Positions 38,707-45,731 of a stretch of DNA of 64,000 nucleotides are shown in pieces. Made by a program: the position numbers and the translations under genes. The notes beneath the pieces were generated by a model. It was not told the DNA's origin. It was given only the letters and a program-made list of their open reading frames with translations, and did not search any database. The stretch covers positions 5,828,001 to 5,892,000 of the forward strand of contig NZ_PJMQ01000001.1 of NCBI RefSeq assembly GCF_002846335.1. Reading direction: 5' to 3'. Source of the DNA: Janthinobacterium sp. 61. Lineage in GTDB: Bacteria; Pseudomonadota; Gammaproteobacteria; Burkholderiales; Burkholderiaceae_D. The first letter of the stretch is position 1. The number at the start of each line of letters is the position of its first letter.

Positions 38707-39876
38707 GTGGAGAAGGATTCACTTCTAAAAATTCTGCAAGACGATGATTTGGGCTTACTCAACATTAAGCCCAAGCGTGCTGCTATCACTGTGGATGAAC
38801 GACTGCTTCAATCGTTCCAGCAGATCAATGATTTCTACCGTCAGCATGGCAAGGAACCAGAGTCCAACCCGGCCGACATCCTTGAGTTCCAACTCTTCAA
38901 CAGGCTCAAGGGACTACGGGCCAGCAAGGAGAAATGCGAAGCCTTACAGGAGGTTGATGAGTTTCACTTGCTCACCTATATGGAGCCAGCCAAACCCATC
39001 ACCTCAGTGGCCGACATCTTCGCGGACGATTCGTTTGGGCTACTGGACAACGAAGCGGCCAGTATCTTTGAGCTCAAGCACGTCCCAAAGTCTCCTATGG
39101 ACATGCCTGAGAAGATCGCACAGCGCAAGCGTTGCAAGGACTTTGAGCAGTTTGAGCACCTGTTCAAGCAGTGCCATTCGGAGCTGACCGCCGGCATTCG
39201 TGAAGCACGCCAATTCACTGGGGAGCAGCAGATCCAACCTGGTCACTTCTTCGTGTTGCATGGGGTCATGGTATATGTGTCAGAGGTCGGAGAGAAGGAA
39301 GTGAAGAATGGCAAGGTCAACGCACGCCTTCGCTGTATCTTTGAAAACGGCACCGAGTCCAACATGCTGCTTCGGTCCCTGGCTACGGAACTCTACAAGG
39401 ATGCGACGGGTCGCCGTATTCTGGATCACCACGAGAAGGCGCTTGAAGCTCTAGAACAGATTCAAGCAGGCGACAAGAAGTCAGGCTACCTCTACGTACT
39501 TCAGTCCCTCAGTCAAGTGCCAGAAATCGCAGACACGAAGAACCTCTACAAGATTGGCTACTCCACTGTTCCAGTGCAGGAACGAATCAAGAATGCTGCG
39601 GAAGAGCCAACCTACCTGATGGCCAAGGTGAAGGTCATTGCTGTGTTTGAGTGCTACAACCTCAATCCCCAGAAGCTGGAACTGTTGCTCCACACCTTTT
39701 TTGGCAGTTCCTGCTTGAACGTCGACGTCTATGATAAGCAAGGTAAAAGGTTTTCACCGAGGGAGTGGTTCATAGCACCTCTGCATATCATCGAAGCAGC
39801 AGCAGTCATGCTGATCAATGGTGAGATTGTGAATTACCGATATGACCCTGATGCTCAAAGTATAGAAGAACGATAA
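38707..39876 (+). CDS. GIY-YIG (T5orf172-type) nuclease
   Basis: A 389-residue protein. The GIY-YIG core is at residues 258-360: GYLYVL (260-265), NLYKIGYSTVPVQERI (281 on), later KLELLLHTFFG and the REWF block that would hold the metal-binding Glu. Residues 1-130 contain two copies of an S/D-x-x-L-L...DD-x-x-GLL pattern (LLKILQDDDLGLLNI and VADIFADDSFGLLDN). GTG 38707 is three bases after the helicase stop. It is the obvious cutting subunit of the operon. Confidence 0.85.
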   Translation: MEKDSLLKILQDDDLGLLNIKPKRAAITVDERLLQSFQQINDFYRQHGKEPESNPADILEFQLFNRLKGLRASKEKCEALQEVDEFHLLTYMEPAKPITSVADIFADDSFGLLDNEAASIFELKHVPKSPMDMPEKIAQRKRCKDFEQFEHLFKQCHSELTAGIREARQFTGEQQIQPGHFFVLHGVMVYVSEVGEKEVKNGKVNARLRCIFENGTESNMLLRSLATELYKDATGRRILDHHEKALEALEQIQAGDKKSGYLYVLQSLSQVPEIADTKNLYKIGYSTVPVQERIKNAAEEPTYLMAKVKVIAVFECYNLNPQKLELLLHTFFGSSCLNVDVYDKQGKRFSPREWFIAPLHIIEAAAVMLINGEIVNYRYDPDAQSIEER

Positions 39877-39901
39877 AGACAGTTAAATAAGGATGACAAC
39901 A

Positions 39902-40501
39902 ATGAACTCTCAGCTTATTACGCTCTACCATTTCACCAATAGACCAAACATTGAATTGATTCTCAAAGAGAATAATATCAAGGCAGGCCTCTATCGCAAA
40001 AACGGAAAACTTGAAAAAGGCTTAATCAGCTTAACCACGGACATAGATCCATATGGTCATGGTCTAACTGATGGGCGTGAAATATCGGTTCCACAAGCGA
40101 AGCTACTTGTATATGGGACAGAAAAAGATGATAAATATTTCTGTGTTGATAACACAGAATTTTGCATTCGGCTATCAATTCCAATCGCCTCTGTGATCCT
40201 TGCATCAAGTATGCACGACAAGGCTGAGTTAGATCTATTAGAAAAAACAGGGCATCTTCCATGCTCAAGGCACGCCAGCACTGCAGAACTTGTACATGTC
40301 GCAAGTCTTCTATCAGCAGGAAAAATAACAGGAAAATCTGCTACTTGGTGGTATCACAAGGGCGATCTGGCTTTAGGTTTGGTTCAATATGATGTTCTTC
40401 ATAAGTTGCAGAATGGTAGTTACTCTCTTTTAAATAAAGGAGCAACTGGCGATATTGATCTGGCTCCCATTCAAGCGCCATCAATATTTGCGTATTCTTA
40501 G
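39902..40501 (+). CDS. Unknown protein, possible ART/DarT-like fold
   Basis: A 199-residue protein, 25 bases after the nuclease and read in the same direction, so co-transcription is likely. It begins LITLYHFTNRPNIELILKEN, a start shared in style with DarT and KptA-type ADP-ribose enzymes (Y-H-F-T...I). Later parts (KGLISLTTDIDPYGHGL, EFCIRLSIPIA) are compatible but not diagnostic, and the catalytic Glu is not evident. ATG 39902 follows AAGGA; ATG 39893 is the alternative. Function unknown. Confidence 0.6.
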   Translation: MNSQLITLYHFTNRPNIELILKENNIKAGLYRKNGKLEKGLISLTTDIDPYGHGLTDGREISVPQAKLLVYGTEKDDKYFCVDNTEFCIRLSIPIASVILASSMHDKAELDLLEKTGHLPCSRHASTAELVHVASLLSAGKITGKSATWWYHKGDLALGLVQYDVLHKLQNGSYSLLNKGATGDIDLAPIQAPSIFAYS

Positions 40502-40646
40502 GAACCGGCACTTTTTTCAACTCATCATTTATCATAACTTCTCCTTGATAGATAATTCAATGTATTAAATTTAACTTTTAAGTCAAGTATATTCTGGCTA
40601 TTATTCTTCTTATTGGATTAAATAGAACGACAACTAAGGAAGCAGG

Positions 40647-41105
40647 ATGAATGATAAGCAAGTTGCGGAACTGCGGAAATTTCTCAGTAAGATTACCGAT
40701 CCCAAGATCAGTGCATTTATTGATTTGAAGAAGCTCTGCCAATCTGGCATCTACAACCTCGCAGTGCAGATGGCCACGGAGCATGCGATTGAGCACAAGA
40801 ATTACATGTATTTAAACAGTATTTTTGGTTTGATAGATGACACGCCATATGCAATTAACTTCATCACCGCTCTTCGGCCAAGGCTCAACTTTACCCTAAC
40901 CGATACCAAACCCCGTAAGCTCAAACATGCGACTCTTCACCAAGTAACACAAGCTCCAAATCAACCTACGGCCAAACCGATTGCCGTTAAAAATCCACCA
41001 CCTAAGCAAGCAAAGATATACGACAATAAGCGAGAAGTGAGTGAGGACGTGATGGACTCACGACTCATGCTACCTGGGAGTTATGGGGCGGGAAGAAGAC
41101 GATAA
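40647..41105 (+). CDS. Hypothetical protein
   Basis: A 152-residue protein with good ribosome site (AGGAAGCAGG). The N-terminal half is helical (QVAELRKFLSKITDPKISAF, LAVQMATEHAIEHKNYMYLN); the C-terminal half is basic, Pro/Lys-rich and probably disordered (PTAKPIAVKNPPPKQAK), ending GAGRRR. No family recognised. It stands alone between the restriction-like operon and the H-NS gene. Confidence 0.65.
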   Translation: MNDKQVAELRKFLSKITDPKISAFIDLKKLCQSGIYNLAVQMATEHAIEHKNYMYLNSIFGLIDDTPYAINFITALRPRLNFTLTDTKPRKLKHATLHQVTQAPNQPTAKPIAVKNPPPKQAKIYDNKREVSEDVMDSRLMLPGSYGAGRRR

Positions 41106-41177
41106 AAAAGTATGTTGATTTAAACGAAAAACTCCCCTAGCTCCTTTTTTCCTCTTCTGCACTTGGTCACGTCAGTG

Positions 41178-41195
41178 AGAGTGCTTCGCCACTCT
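41178..41195 (+). repeat. UNCG-loop hairpin, copy 1
   Basis: AGAGTG / CACTCT arms around CTTCGC, preceded by TCACGTCAGTG and followed by TCTGG. One of six related hairpins in the element (see findings). It lies in the leader of the H-NS gene. Confidence 0.75.
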
Positions 41196-41325
41196 TCTGG
41201 CAAACATGCATATAGTGAAAGACCATCCGACGTGGAGATGCATTAATGATTCTTATTGTTAGGTTTGGGGAATTTACAAAAAATCGTGTAAAGTGCTATC
41301 TATCGTCAAACCATTGAAGGAACTT

Positions 41326-41613
41326 ATGCCTACTTATCAGGAATACCAAGCGAAAATCGCTGAACTGCAACAACTTGCCGAAGCTGCACGCAAGGACGAA
41401 ATTGCAGGCGCCAAGGCAGAAATCGCCTCTATCATGAAGACATATGGTCTGAGCATTGAAGACCTGAAAGATACCAAAACGAAGCCTGTCAAAGCTCCCA
41501 AGTCAGTCGCTGTAAAGTATCGCGATGATGCCACTGGCGAAACCTGGACAGGTCGTGGACGTCCTCCACGGTGGCTCGATGGCAAAGACAAGAATCAGTT
41601 TCTAATCAAGTGA
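41326..41613 (+). CDS. H-NS family nucleoid protein
   Basis: A 95-residue canonical H-NS-type silencer. N-terminal coiled coil ([35 protein letters not shown]), linker, and the AT-hook-like DNA-binding motif [23 protein letters not shown] 41326 follows AAGGAAC and gives the standard N terminus; the GTG at 41293 would add eleven residues. Elements often carry H-NS to silence their AT-rich genes in a new host. Followed by a terminator. Confidence 0.93.
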   Translation: MPTYQEYQAKIAELQQLAEAARKDEIAGAKAEIASIMKTYGLSIEDLKDTKTKPVKAPKSVAVKYRDDATGETWTGRGRPPRWLDGKDKNQFLIK

Positions 41614-41673
41614 TTCAGGGGCAACGTTTACCCTGGCTGAAGTATCTCCAAGCCACTAGGTAAAATGCGAAAA

Positions 41674-41695
41674 GCACCTACGGGTGCTTTTTTCC
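41674..41695 (+). terminator. Terminator after H-NS
   Basis: AGCACC-TACG-GGTGCT then six T. Confidence 0.92.
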
Positions 41696-41764
41696 TTCAA
41701 GAATATAGGACGGCTCATCAGAAACTGTGCTGTTGGGTATGTTTAAATGGATTAAGAACGTATA

Positions 41765-41888
41765 AAAAATAAAAGGCTAGTCAGTTAAGACTAGCCTTTT
41801 ATTTTCGTTAGATTCGGCACCACCCGGTTTCTAACAGCACACCTCTTGACAAATTAAAAATTTACAATATAAGTGTACTACCAAAAGC
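41765..41888 (-). ncRNA. Small RNA, copy 2 (minus strand)
   Basis: Minus-strand reading: outer stem from AGTACAC (41873-41879) to GTGTGCT (41836-41842), the hairpin GTTAGA...TCTAAC (41807-41835) identical in all 29 bases to copy 1, then an 11-bp terminator stem AAAAGGCTAGT/ACTAGCCTTTT (41771-41781 with 41790-41800) and a T-rich tail. The one changed pair in the outer stem is a U-G wobble only if the minus strand is transcribed. The terminator sequence differs from copy 1 but the structure is kept. Confidence 0.8.
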
Positions 41889-41894
41889 AATTTA

Positions 41895-41923
41895 ATAATA
41901 GTGTATTAATATAAATTTGTCAA
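41895..41923 (-). promoter_or_regulatory. Promoter of small RNA copy 2
   Basis: On the minus strand TTGACA (41918-41923) and TATTAT (41895-41900) are separated by exactly 17 bases, a near-consensus sigma-70 promoter, placing the start near 41888. Confidence 0.8.
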
Positions 41924-42059
41924 CAATTAATTTTATGAGTTGCTCTTGGTAAAAAATCAAGGGCATTTTTTTTGCCCAGAAAGATAGATTGAAGTGTTAT
42001 ATGTCATTGGGCAGCGAGAGTAATCAAGCGATTAAAAAGACCCCTTACTCAGCATCGTT

Positions 42060-42700
42060 CAATCTAGGAAGAAGACAGAATTTTGAGAAAGCTTGTTCTT
42101 CGTTGCGCTACAGAGCGACGAACAAATACAGAACTTGAGTGATTGGGAACTAATTGGCAACCAGGAAGTATCCTGTGATCCACCCAACAAGCAATTTCAA
42201 TATTCTGGAAGTATTCAGTTAGTCATTTGTGTGACGAAAAGAGCATGACTCATAAAAGTAAAGTAATTTGGCGAAACAATTACAGCGATACGGCATAAGA
42301 TAAGTCCGAACAGTAGAAGGTGAGAATCTACTAAATTAGCCAAATGAAACGAGTCCAATAGCACAAGTGCCACTATGCAGATAGTGGAGCTTCTTTCAAA
42401 GCTACTGACGGCAGATTATTCGTACCGATCTGCCACAAGCCAGATGTTGGATGGTGCGAGCAAATATAGGTTTAGGCTTACTTCTTTAAAAGGAAGGTCC
42501 TGGATACCCTGCACCCTACCGTTAGATTGGTAGAAAGAAACCAGGATTCGGAAAGGTTGCTAACAACCTCACGGGCCGCAGTTTAATTGAATAAACTCGG
42601 GACGAGCAATATTGCTCTGGAACTCAAATTTGTTGAGAATTTTCCAGTTTGCAAGGGATAAGGCTTTGCCGCAGTTTCTTAAGAAACAAGGTAAAGCAAT
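42060..42700 (+). ncRNA. Candidate large structured RNA in a 1.27-kb gene-free region
   Basis: No reading frame of note between 41614 and 42880. Hairpins by eye: 42100-42123, 42173-42186, 42312-42332, 42370-42387 (CCACTAT/ATAGTGG), 42410-42434 (GGCAGAT/ATCTGCC), 42498-42546 (TCCTGG/CCAGGA enclosing CTACC/GGTAG), 42554-42569, 42580-42597, 42604-42617, 42623-42637, and 42663-42697 (GCTTTGCC/GGTAAAGC enclosing GTTTCTT/AAGAAAC). A G-U pair in the last (42668 with 42692) fits the plus strand. The family is not recognised; it is not RNase P, tmRNA or 6S. Ends are uncertain. Confidence 0.5.
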
Positions 42701-42880
42701 GTACTATCTATAAACATATTAATTAATCATCATCCAAGCAAAGATGATGATGACTCAGTCAAGCAAAGAACATTCTCGTAGAGGTTCTATGAAATAGAAT
42801 AAAATGGGAAAGCGCAAAAACTTGACAAAATCCTTTAAATTTCATAAATTTCATATATAAATAAGATAATAAGGATTTAT

Positions 42881-43288
42881 ATGAATATTGCAGAAAGAAG
42901 AAAGCTAGAAGCAGCAGCAAACAAACTTCTTAAAGGATCAGGAAAGAAGTCTAAAGCAAAATACCCTGGAACTAACCTGCCGTTTAAGATTTTCACACAA
43001 ACTCAGGGTGCATTTATTCCCAATCACGTTCCCAATTGTATTGAGATTTCAAAATTGGAAGACATCAATAGCCGACAAAATAAAGGCAGGTATGAAAACT
43101 TGCCAAACAAAACCTATTACAAAATCAATCTAAAGACCCCTGGCATCTATTTTTACCAACACATGGAGATAGTGTTGCGTAAAGATTTCTATTACAAACC
43201 AGGCAATTCTGGATTTTTCTTACTTACTATTGATGGAAAGATTCAGCCATTGACTGATGAAGAAGCCCGCGAAAGATTTTCCAAATAA
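42881..43288 (+). CDS. Hypothetical protein
   Basis: A 135-residue protein, start preceded by AAGGATTTAT. Basic N-terminal helix (NIAERRKLEAAANKLLKGSG), then a probably globular part (FKIFTQTQGAFIPNHVPNCI, YENLPNKTYYKINLKTPGIY, MEIVLRKDFYYKPGNSGFFL). No family recognised. It follows the candidate structured RNA directly and might depend on it, which is only a positional remark. Confidence 0.65.
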   Translation: MNIAERRKLEAAANKLLKGSGKKSKAKYPGTNLPFKIFTQTQGAFIPNHVPNCIEISKLEDINSRQNKGRYENLPNKTYYKINLKTPGIYFYQHMEIVLRKDFYYKPGNSGFFLLTIDGKIQPLTDEEARERFSK

Positions 43289-43716
43289 TTATGGACAAAA
43301 CCCATTGCTCAGCGCCGTAGCGTAGACGAATAGTAGGTTTAAATCGTATTTAATAGACTTTATCGAATAGGTGCTCCTACTTAACAATACACAAAAAAAT
43401 ACGCCTGTATTGCACGTATAACCCCTAATGGATGGTTCTCCCGTTATTTATCATATCAACTAAGCTTGTCCTGTTTCGATAGCCAAGATATAGCATTAAG
43501 TTAATTGTGGTTCATTGAAGTCAGTGGCCCGGCTGGGAGCACCTACTTCATTTGCTGCGCAAACAAAGCAGGGAGAGGTAAGCCATGCAGCAAAATGACG
43601 ATGAGCACCCACCTGATGCTCATAATCTTAGCCAATGCCAATGATCGATCACGTAAGTGTAGAGTGCTACGACACTCTTCCAGGAGATCATGCAACGGTT
43701 ATAAAAACTCTCTTCC
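43289..43716. other. Gene-free stretch with hairpins
   Basis: No convincing gene; a short frame at 43505 has no ribosome site and no coding look. Contents: hairpin ATGAGCA/TGCTCAT at about 43600-43623 and the UNCG-loop hairpin copy 2 at 43661-43678 (AGAGTG-CTACGA-CACTCT), preceded by TCACGTAAGTG. Confidence 0.55.
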
Positions 43717-44178
43717 TTACATCTTTTTCTTCTTCAGGTTTCTGTAAAAGTTCTTATCTATGGGATCAAATTCACCCACCTTCTCAGAAGCTGCTTTGAT
43801 CTCTCCTGCCTTTTTGAAGACAAAAGGAGCTAGTATAGTAGCCGGTGGTATTAAAGATAGAAATGCAAGAAATCTTCTTACTTTAAATGCTCCTTTTAAG
43901 ACTCTATCATCTGATATCACATCGCCGTTTTTAGCTTGTACAGCACAAAGGAACTGGTGCTTAAAATGAGTATTGAAATTCTTTGAGTCAGCGAACTGAA
44001 AAGCTCTGCCAGTCTTCATAGCAATCGCCATTTTTTTGTTCATAGCAACACTTTCAAACCTAACTGTCTCTTGATCATTTTTTATCTCAACATACTCATA
44101 GACCAAGAATTGTCCTTCATTAGTCACAATGCCATTACCACATAATTGACCTGTTATTGTCTTTAATATTTCACCCAT
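43717..44178 (-). CDS. Hypothetical protein with one membrane segment
   Basis: A 153-residue protein. N-terminal domain (ILKTITGQLCGNGIVTNEGQ, FLVYEYVEIKNDQETVRFES) rich in beta pattern, a repeat-like middle (KTGRAFQFADSKNF, LCAVQAKNGDVISDDRVLKG) and one hydrophobic helix near the C terminus (RFLAFLSLIPPATILAPFVF). The end is Lys-rich. ATG 44178 follows AAAGGAAAA; an ATG at 44190 adds four residues. Function unknown. Confidence 0.62.
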   Translation of the reverse strand: MGEILKTITGQLCGNGIVTNEGQFLVYEYVEIKNDQETVRFESVAMNKKMAIAMKTGRAFQFADSKNFNTHFKHQFLCAVQAKNGDVISDDRVLKGAFKVRRFLAFLSLIPPATILAPFVFKKAGEIKAASEKVGEFDPIDKNFYRNLKKKKM

Positions 44179-44237
44179 ATTTTTCCTTTTCATTGTTCTT
44201 CTATTTTGACAAAACAATTAAGAAAGTCAATCAGGGT

Positions 44238-44430
44238 TGACGTTTCGAAGGCGCAGCGAAACCTGAGCGTCATCGAAATCGAACAAAATTCTCATGCAAA
44301 AAAAGGTTATTATTGCAACACAAATATACTTAATGCACCACAGCCGTCTCTCGCCAATCCGTTTCTGGAAAATACCCCACCTCTTACAAGCAGCGCTGGT
44401 GGAGCGATTTTCGATACTCAGATCGAAAAT
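44238..44430. other. Structured intergenic region before the coiled-coil gene
   Basis: The 347-base gap 44179-44525 holds a two-layer hairpin at 44238-44272 (TGACG/CGTCA outside TTTCG/CGAAA) and a perfect 9-bp hairpin at 44407-44430 (ATTTTCGAT/ATCGAAAAT). Short frames here overlap the hairpins and look non-coding. A promoter-like TTGCTT...TATAGT lies just before 44526. Confidence 0.5.
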
Positions 44431-44525
44431 AGACGCAAAATTTCGCGTTTCTCTCACGATGTGGCGTACAAATATTGCTTTCCGTTTCGTTTTTGTTATA
44501 GTTGACTCATCAATTGGAGAAAAGC

Positions 44526-45068
44526 ATGAGCACACGTCAAACAGCAGTGATTAATGGTCTTCTGGCTGAGAACATTGGCAAAAACGATTTGGTCCGCTCT
44601 TACGAGTCTAAGTCACACGCTGCTGAACGCCGGGCATCTGATGCTGAACATAGTGCTCGCATGAATGAAAATTCAGCTAGGGTGGCTGATATTTTGAGTC
44701 TCCGTGTGGAGCGACTTGAGAATGAACTTCGTGAAAGTAAGAAAGAAGTACAAGCACATAGAGAGCTGCTTTCCCGCCCTATGAAGGAAATCGCAGACGT
44801 GAGTAGCGACTTCAAGAAGACATACGAGATCCAACAGCAGATGCTGGCTGAGTGGATCATGGGGCAAAAGGCATATCGTGAGACGGCCATGCAACTTGGC
44901 ATTGCTTTGGAAATGACTCCAGAACAAGTTCAAAAGGTTGCGGCTCCTAATTACAAGGCAGTGCTTGAGAATCGCACAGAGCACGGCAACGACGCTACCA
45001 CCAGTCCTACCCTTAGCACCTATGCCTCAGCAATCCTGGAAGCCCGTAAGAAGAGCGGCAAAGCATAA
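44526..45068 (+). CDS. Coiled-coil protein of unknown function
   Basis: A 180-residue, mostly helical protein: heptad-rich LSLRVERLENELRESKKEVQ flanked by charged helices (KSHAAERRASDAEHSARMNE), then MLAEWIMGQKAYRETAMQLG and a Thr/Ser-rich tail. ATG 44526 follows TTGGAGAAAAGC. A damaged paralogue of the MLAEWIMGQKAYRET part lies at 51243. Family not recognised; structural or DNA-segregation roles would fit a coiled coil but are not shown. Confidence 0.7.
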   Translation: MSTRQTAVINGLLAENIGKNDLVRSYESKSHAAERRASDAEHSARMNENSARVADILSLRVERLENELRESKKEVQAHRELLSRPMKEIADVSSDFKKTYEIQQQMLAEWIMGQKAYRETAMQLGIALEMTPEQVQKVAAPNYKAVLENRTEHGNDATTSPTLSTYASAILEARKKSGKA

Positions 45069-45087
45069 TTTTAACTCATACACTAAA

Positions 45088-45109
45088 GCACCTTCGGGTG
45101 CTTTTTTCA
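45088..45109 (+). terminator. Terminator after the coiled-coil gene
   Basis: AGCACC-TTCG-GGTGCT then six T. Confidence 0.92.
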
Positions 45110-45170
45110 CTCATCGCTGTTGACTTTATCTTTTCATTTCATATGTTGATCCTAAACAGGAGGACGGCAT

Positions 45171-45545
45171 ATGAAGTGGTTTTCTAGAATACTTAAATTG
45201 ATAAGAAAGATTTTATCTATGTCTGACCATAGTTTTATTCCCCGCGATAAAGTCACTCAGTTAATTGATATTCGTCAGGTAGTGGCAGGATACGTAATTA
45301 AGACTTCCGATGGCACCAAGATAGCTATCGCCATAAAAATTAACAACATTTGGTACTCAATCGCTTTTGATGCCTCATTGGATGCGGAGCTTAGTAAAGC
45401 TCTTGGTTATTCCTATTCGGAAGTTTATATTGACGAATGGGCTCAACTCATTTTCGAATATGGAACTATCCTAGAACTCTTGGACAAAAAAGTAATGGAA
45501 TCTAAGCCTAAGGTAGGGAATAAATTCAATCCAGCCAAAAAATGA
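45171..45545 (+). CDS. Hypothetical protein
   Basis: A 124-residue protein with an excellent ribosome site (AGGAGGACGGCAT). Amphipathic N terminus (WFSRILKLIRKILSM), then a compact domain (IDIRQVVAGYVIKTSDGTKI, AIAIKINNIWYSIAFDASLD, EWAQLIFEYGTILELLDKKV). No family recognised. Its stop overlaps the start of the next small gene (ATGA), so the two are translationally coupled. Confidence 0.68.
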   Translation: MKWFSRILKLIRKILSMSDHSFIPRDKVTQLIDIRQVVAGYVIKTSDGTKIAIAIKINNIWYSIAFDASLDAELSKALGYSYSEVYIDEWAQLIFEYGTILELLDKKVMESKPKVGNKFNPAKK

Positions 45546-45706
45546 ACAAGGAAAATAATCCGACGACATCCCCTTATTCCTTGTCCGAAAAAAAGAAGCA
45601 CATTGAGAAAATTTGGGAGAAAATTCTTAACTCAGAAGCCAGTAAAAATTTCCTTGATGAACAGATCAAGAAAGCTGAAACTATCTTAAACCTCAAGACC
45701 AAGTAA
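45542..45706 (+). CDS. Small helical protein coupled to the upstream gene
   Basis: A 54-residue frame starting MNKENNPTTSPYSLSEKKKH and ending in NLKTK, with a charged helical middle (IEKIWEKILNSEASKNFLDE). The ATG overlaps the previous TGA and a strong terminator begins right at its stop. This arrangement is the main argument that it is real. Confidence 0.6.
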   Translation: MNKENNPTTSPYSLSEKKKHIEKIWEKILNSEASKNFLDEQIKKAETILNLKTK

Positions 45707-45707
45707 A

Positions 45708-45731
45708 AGCACCCCGAAGGGTGCTTTTTTT
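45708..45731. terminator. Bidirectional terminator
   Basis: AGCACCC-CGAA-GGGTGCT with A-run before and T-run after. It serves the small gene pair on the plus strand and the DotA/TraY gene on the minus strand, whose stop it abuts. Confidence 0.92.

Noticed and set aside
40341..40535. 64-codon minus-strand frame opposite the 39902 gene
   Set aside because: No ribosome site and lies within the end of the plus-strand gene; treated as shadow.
32430..41923. Retron msr-msd RNA
   Set aside because: No reverse transcriptase in the window, and the hairpin is followed by a terminator rather than by long inverted arms.
42060..42700. Group I/II intron, RNase P, tmRNA or 6S RNA
   Set aside because: No domain V or intron core, no RNase P or tmRNA end signatures, and no intron-encoded protein or split gene around it.
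43505..43747. 80-codon open frame
   Set aside because: No ribosome site, crosses hairpin copy 2 and the end of the convergent gene; not coding-like.
44206..44505. Open frames on both strands between 44206 and 44535
   Set aside because: They pass through two strong hairpins and have no ribosome site or recognisable protein.
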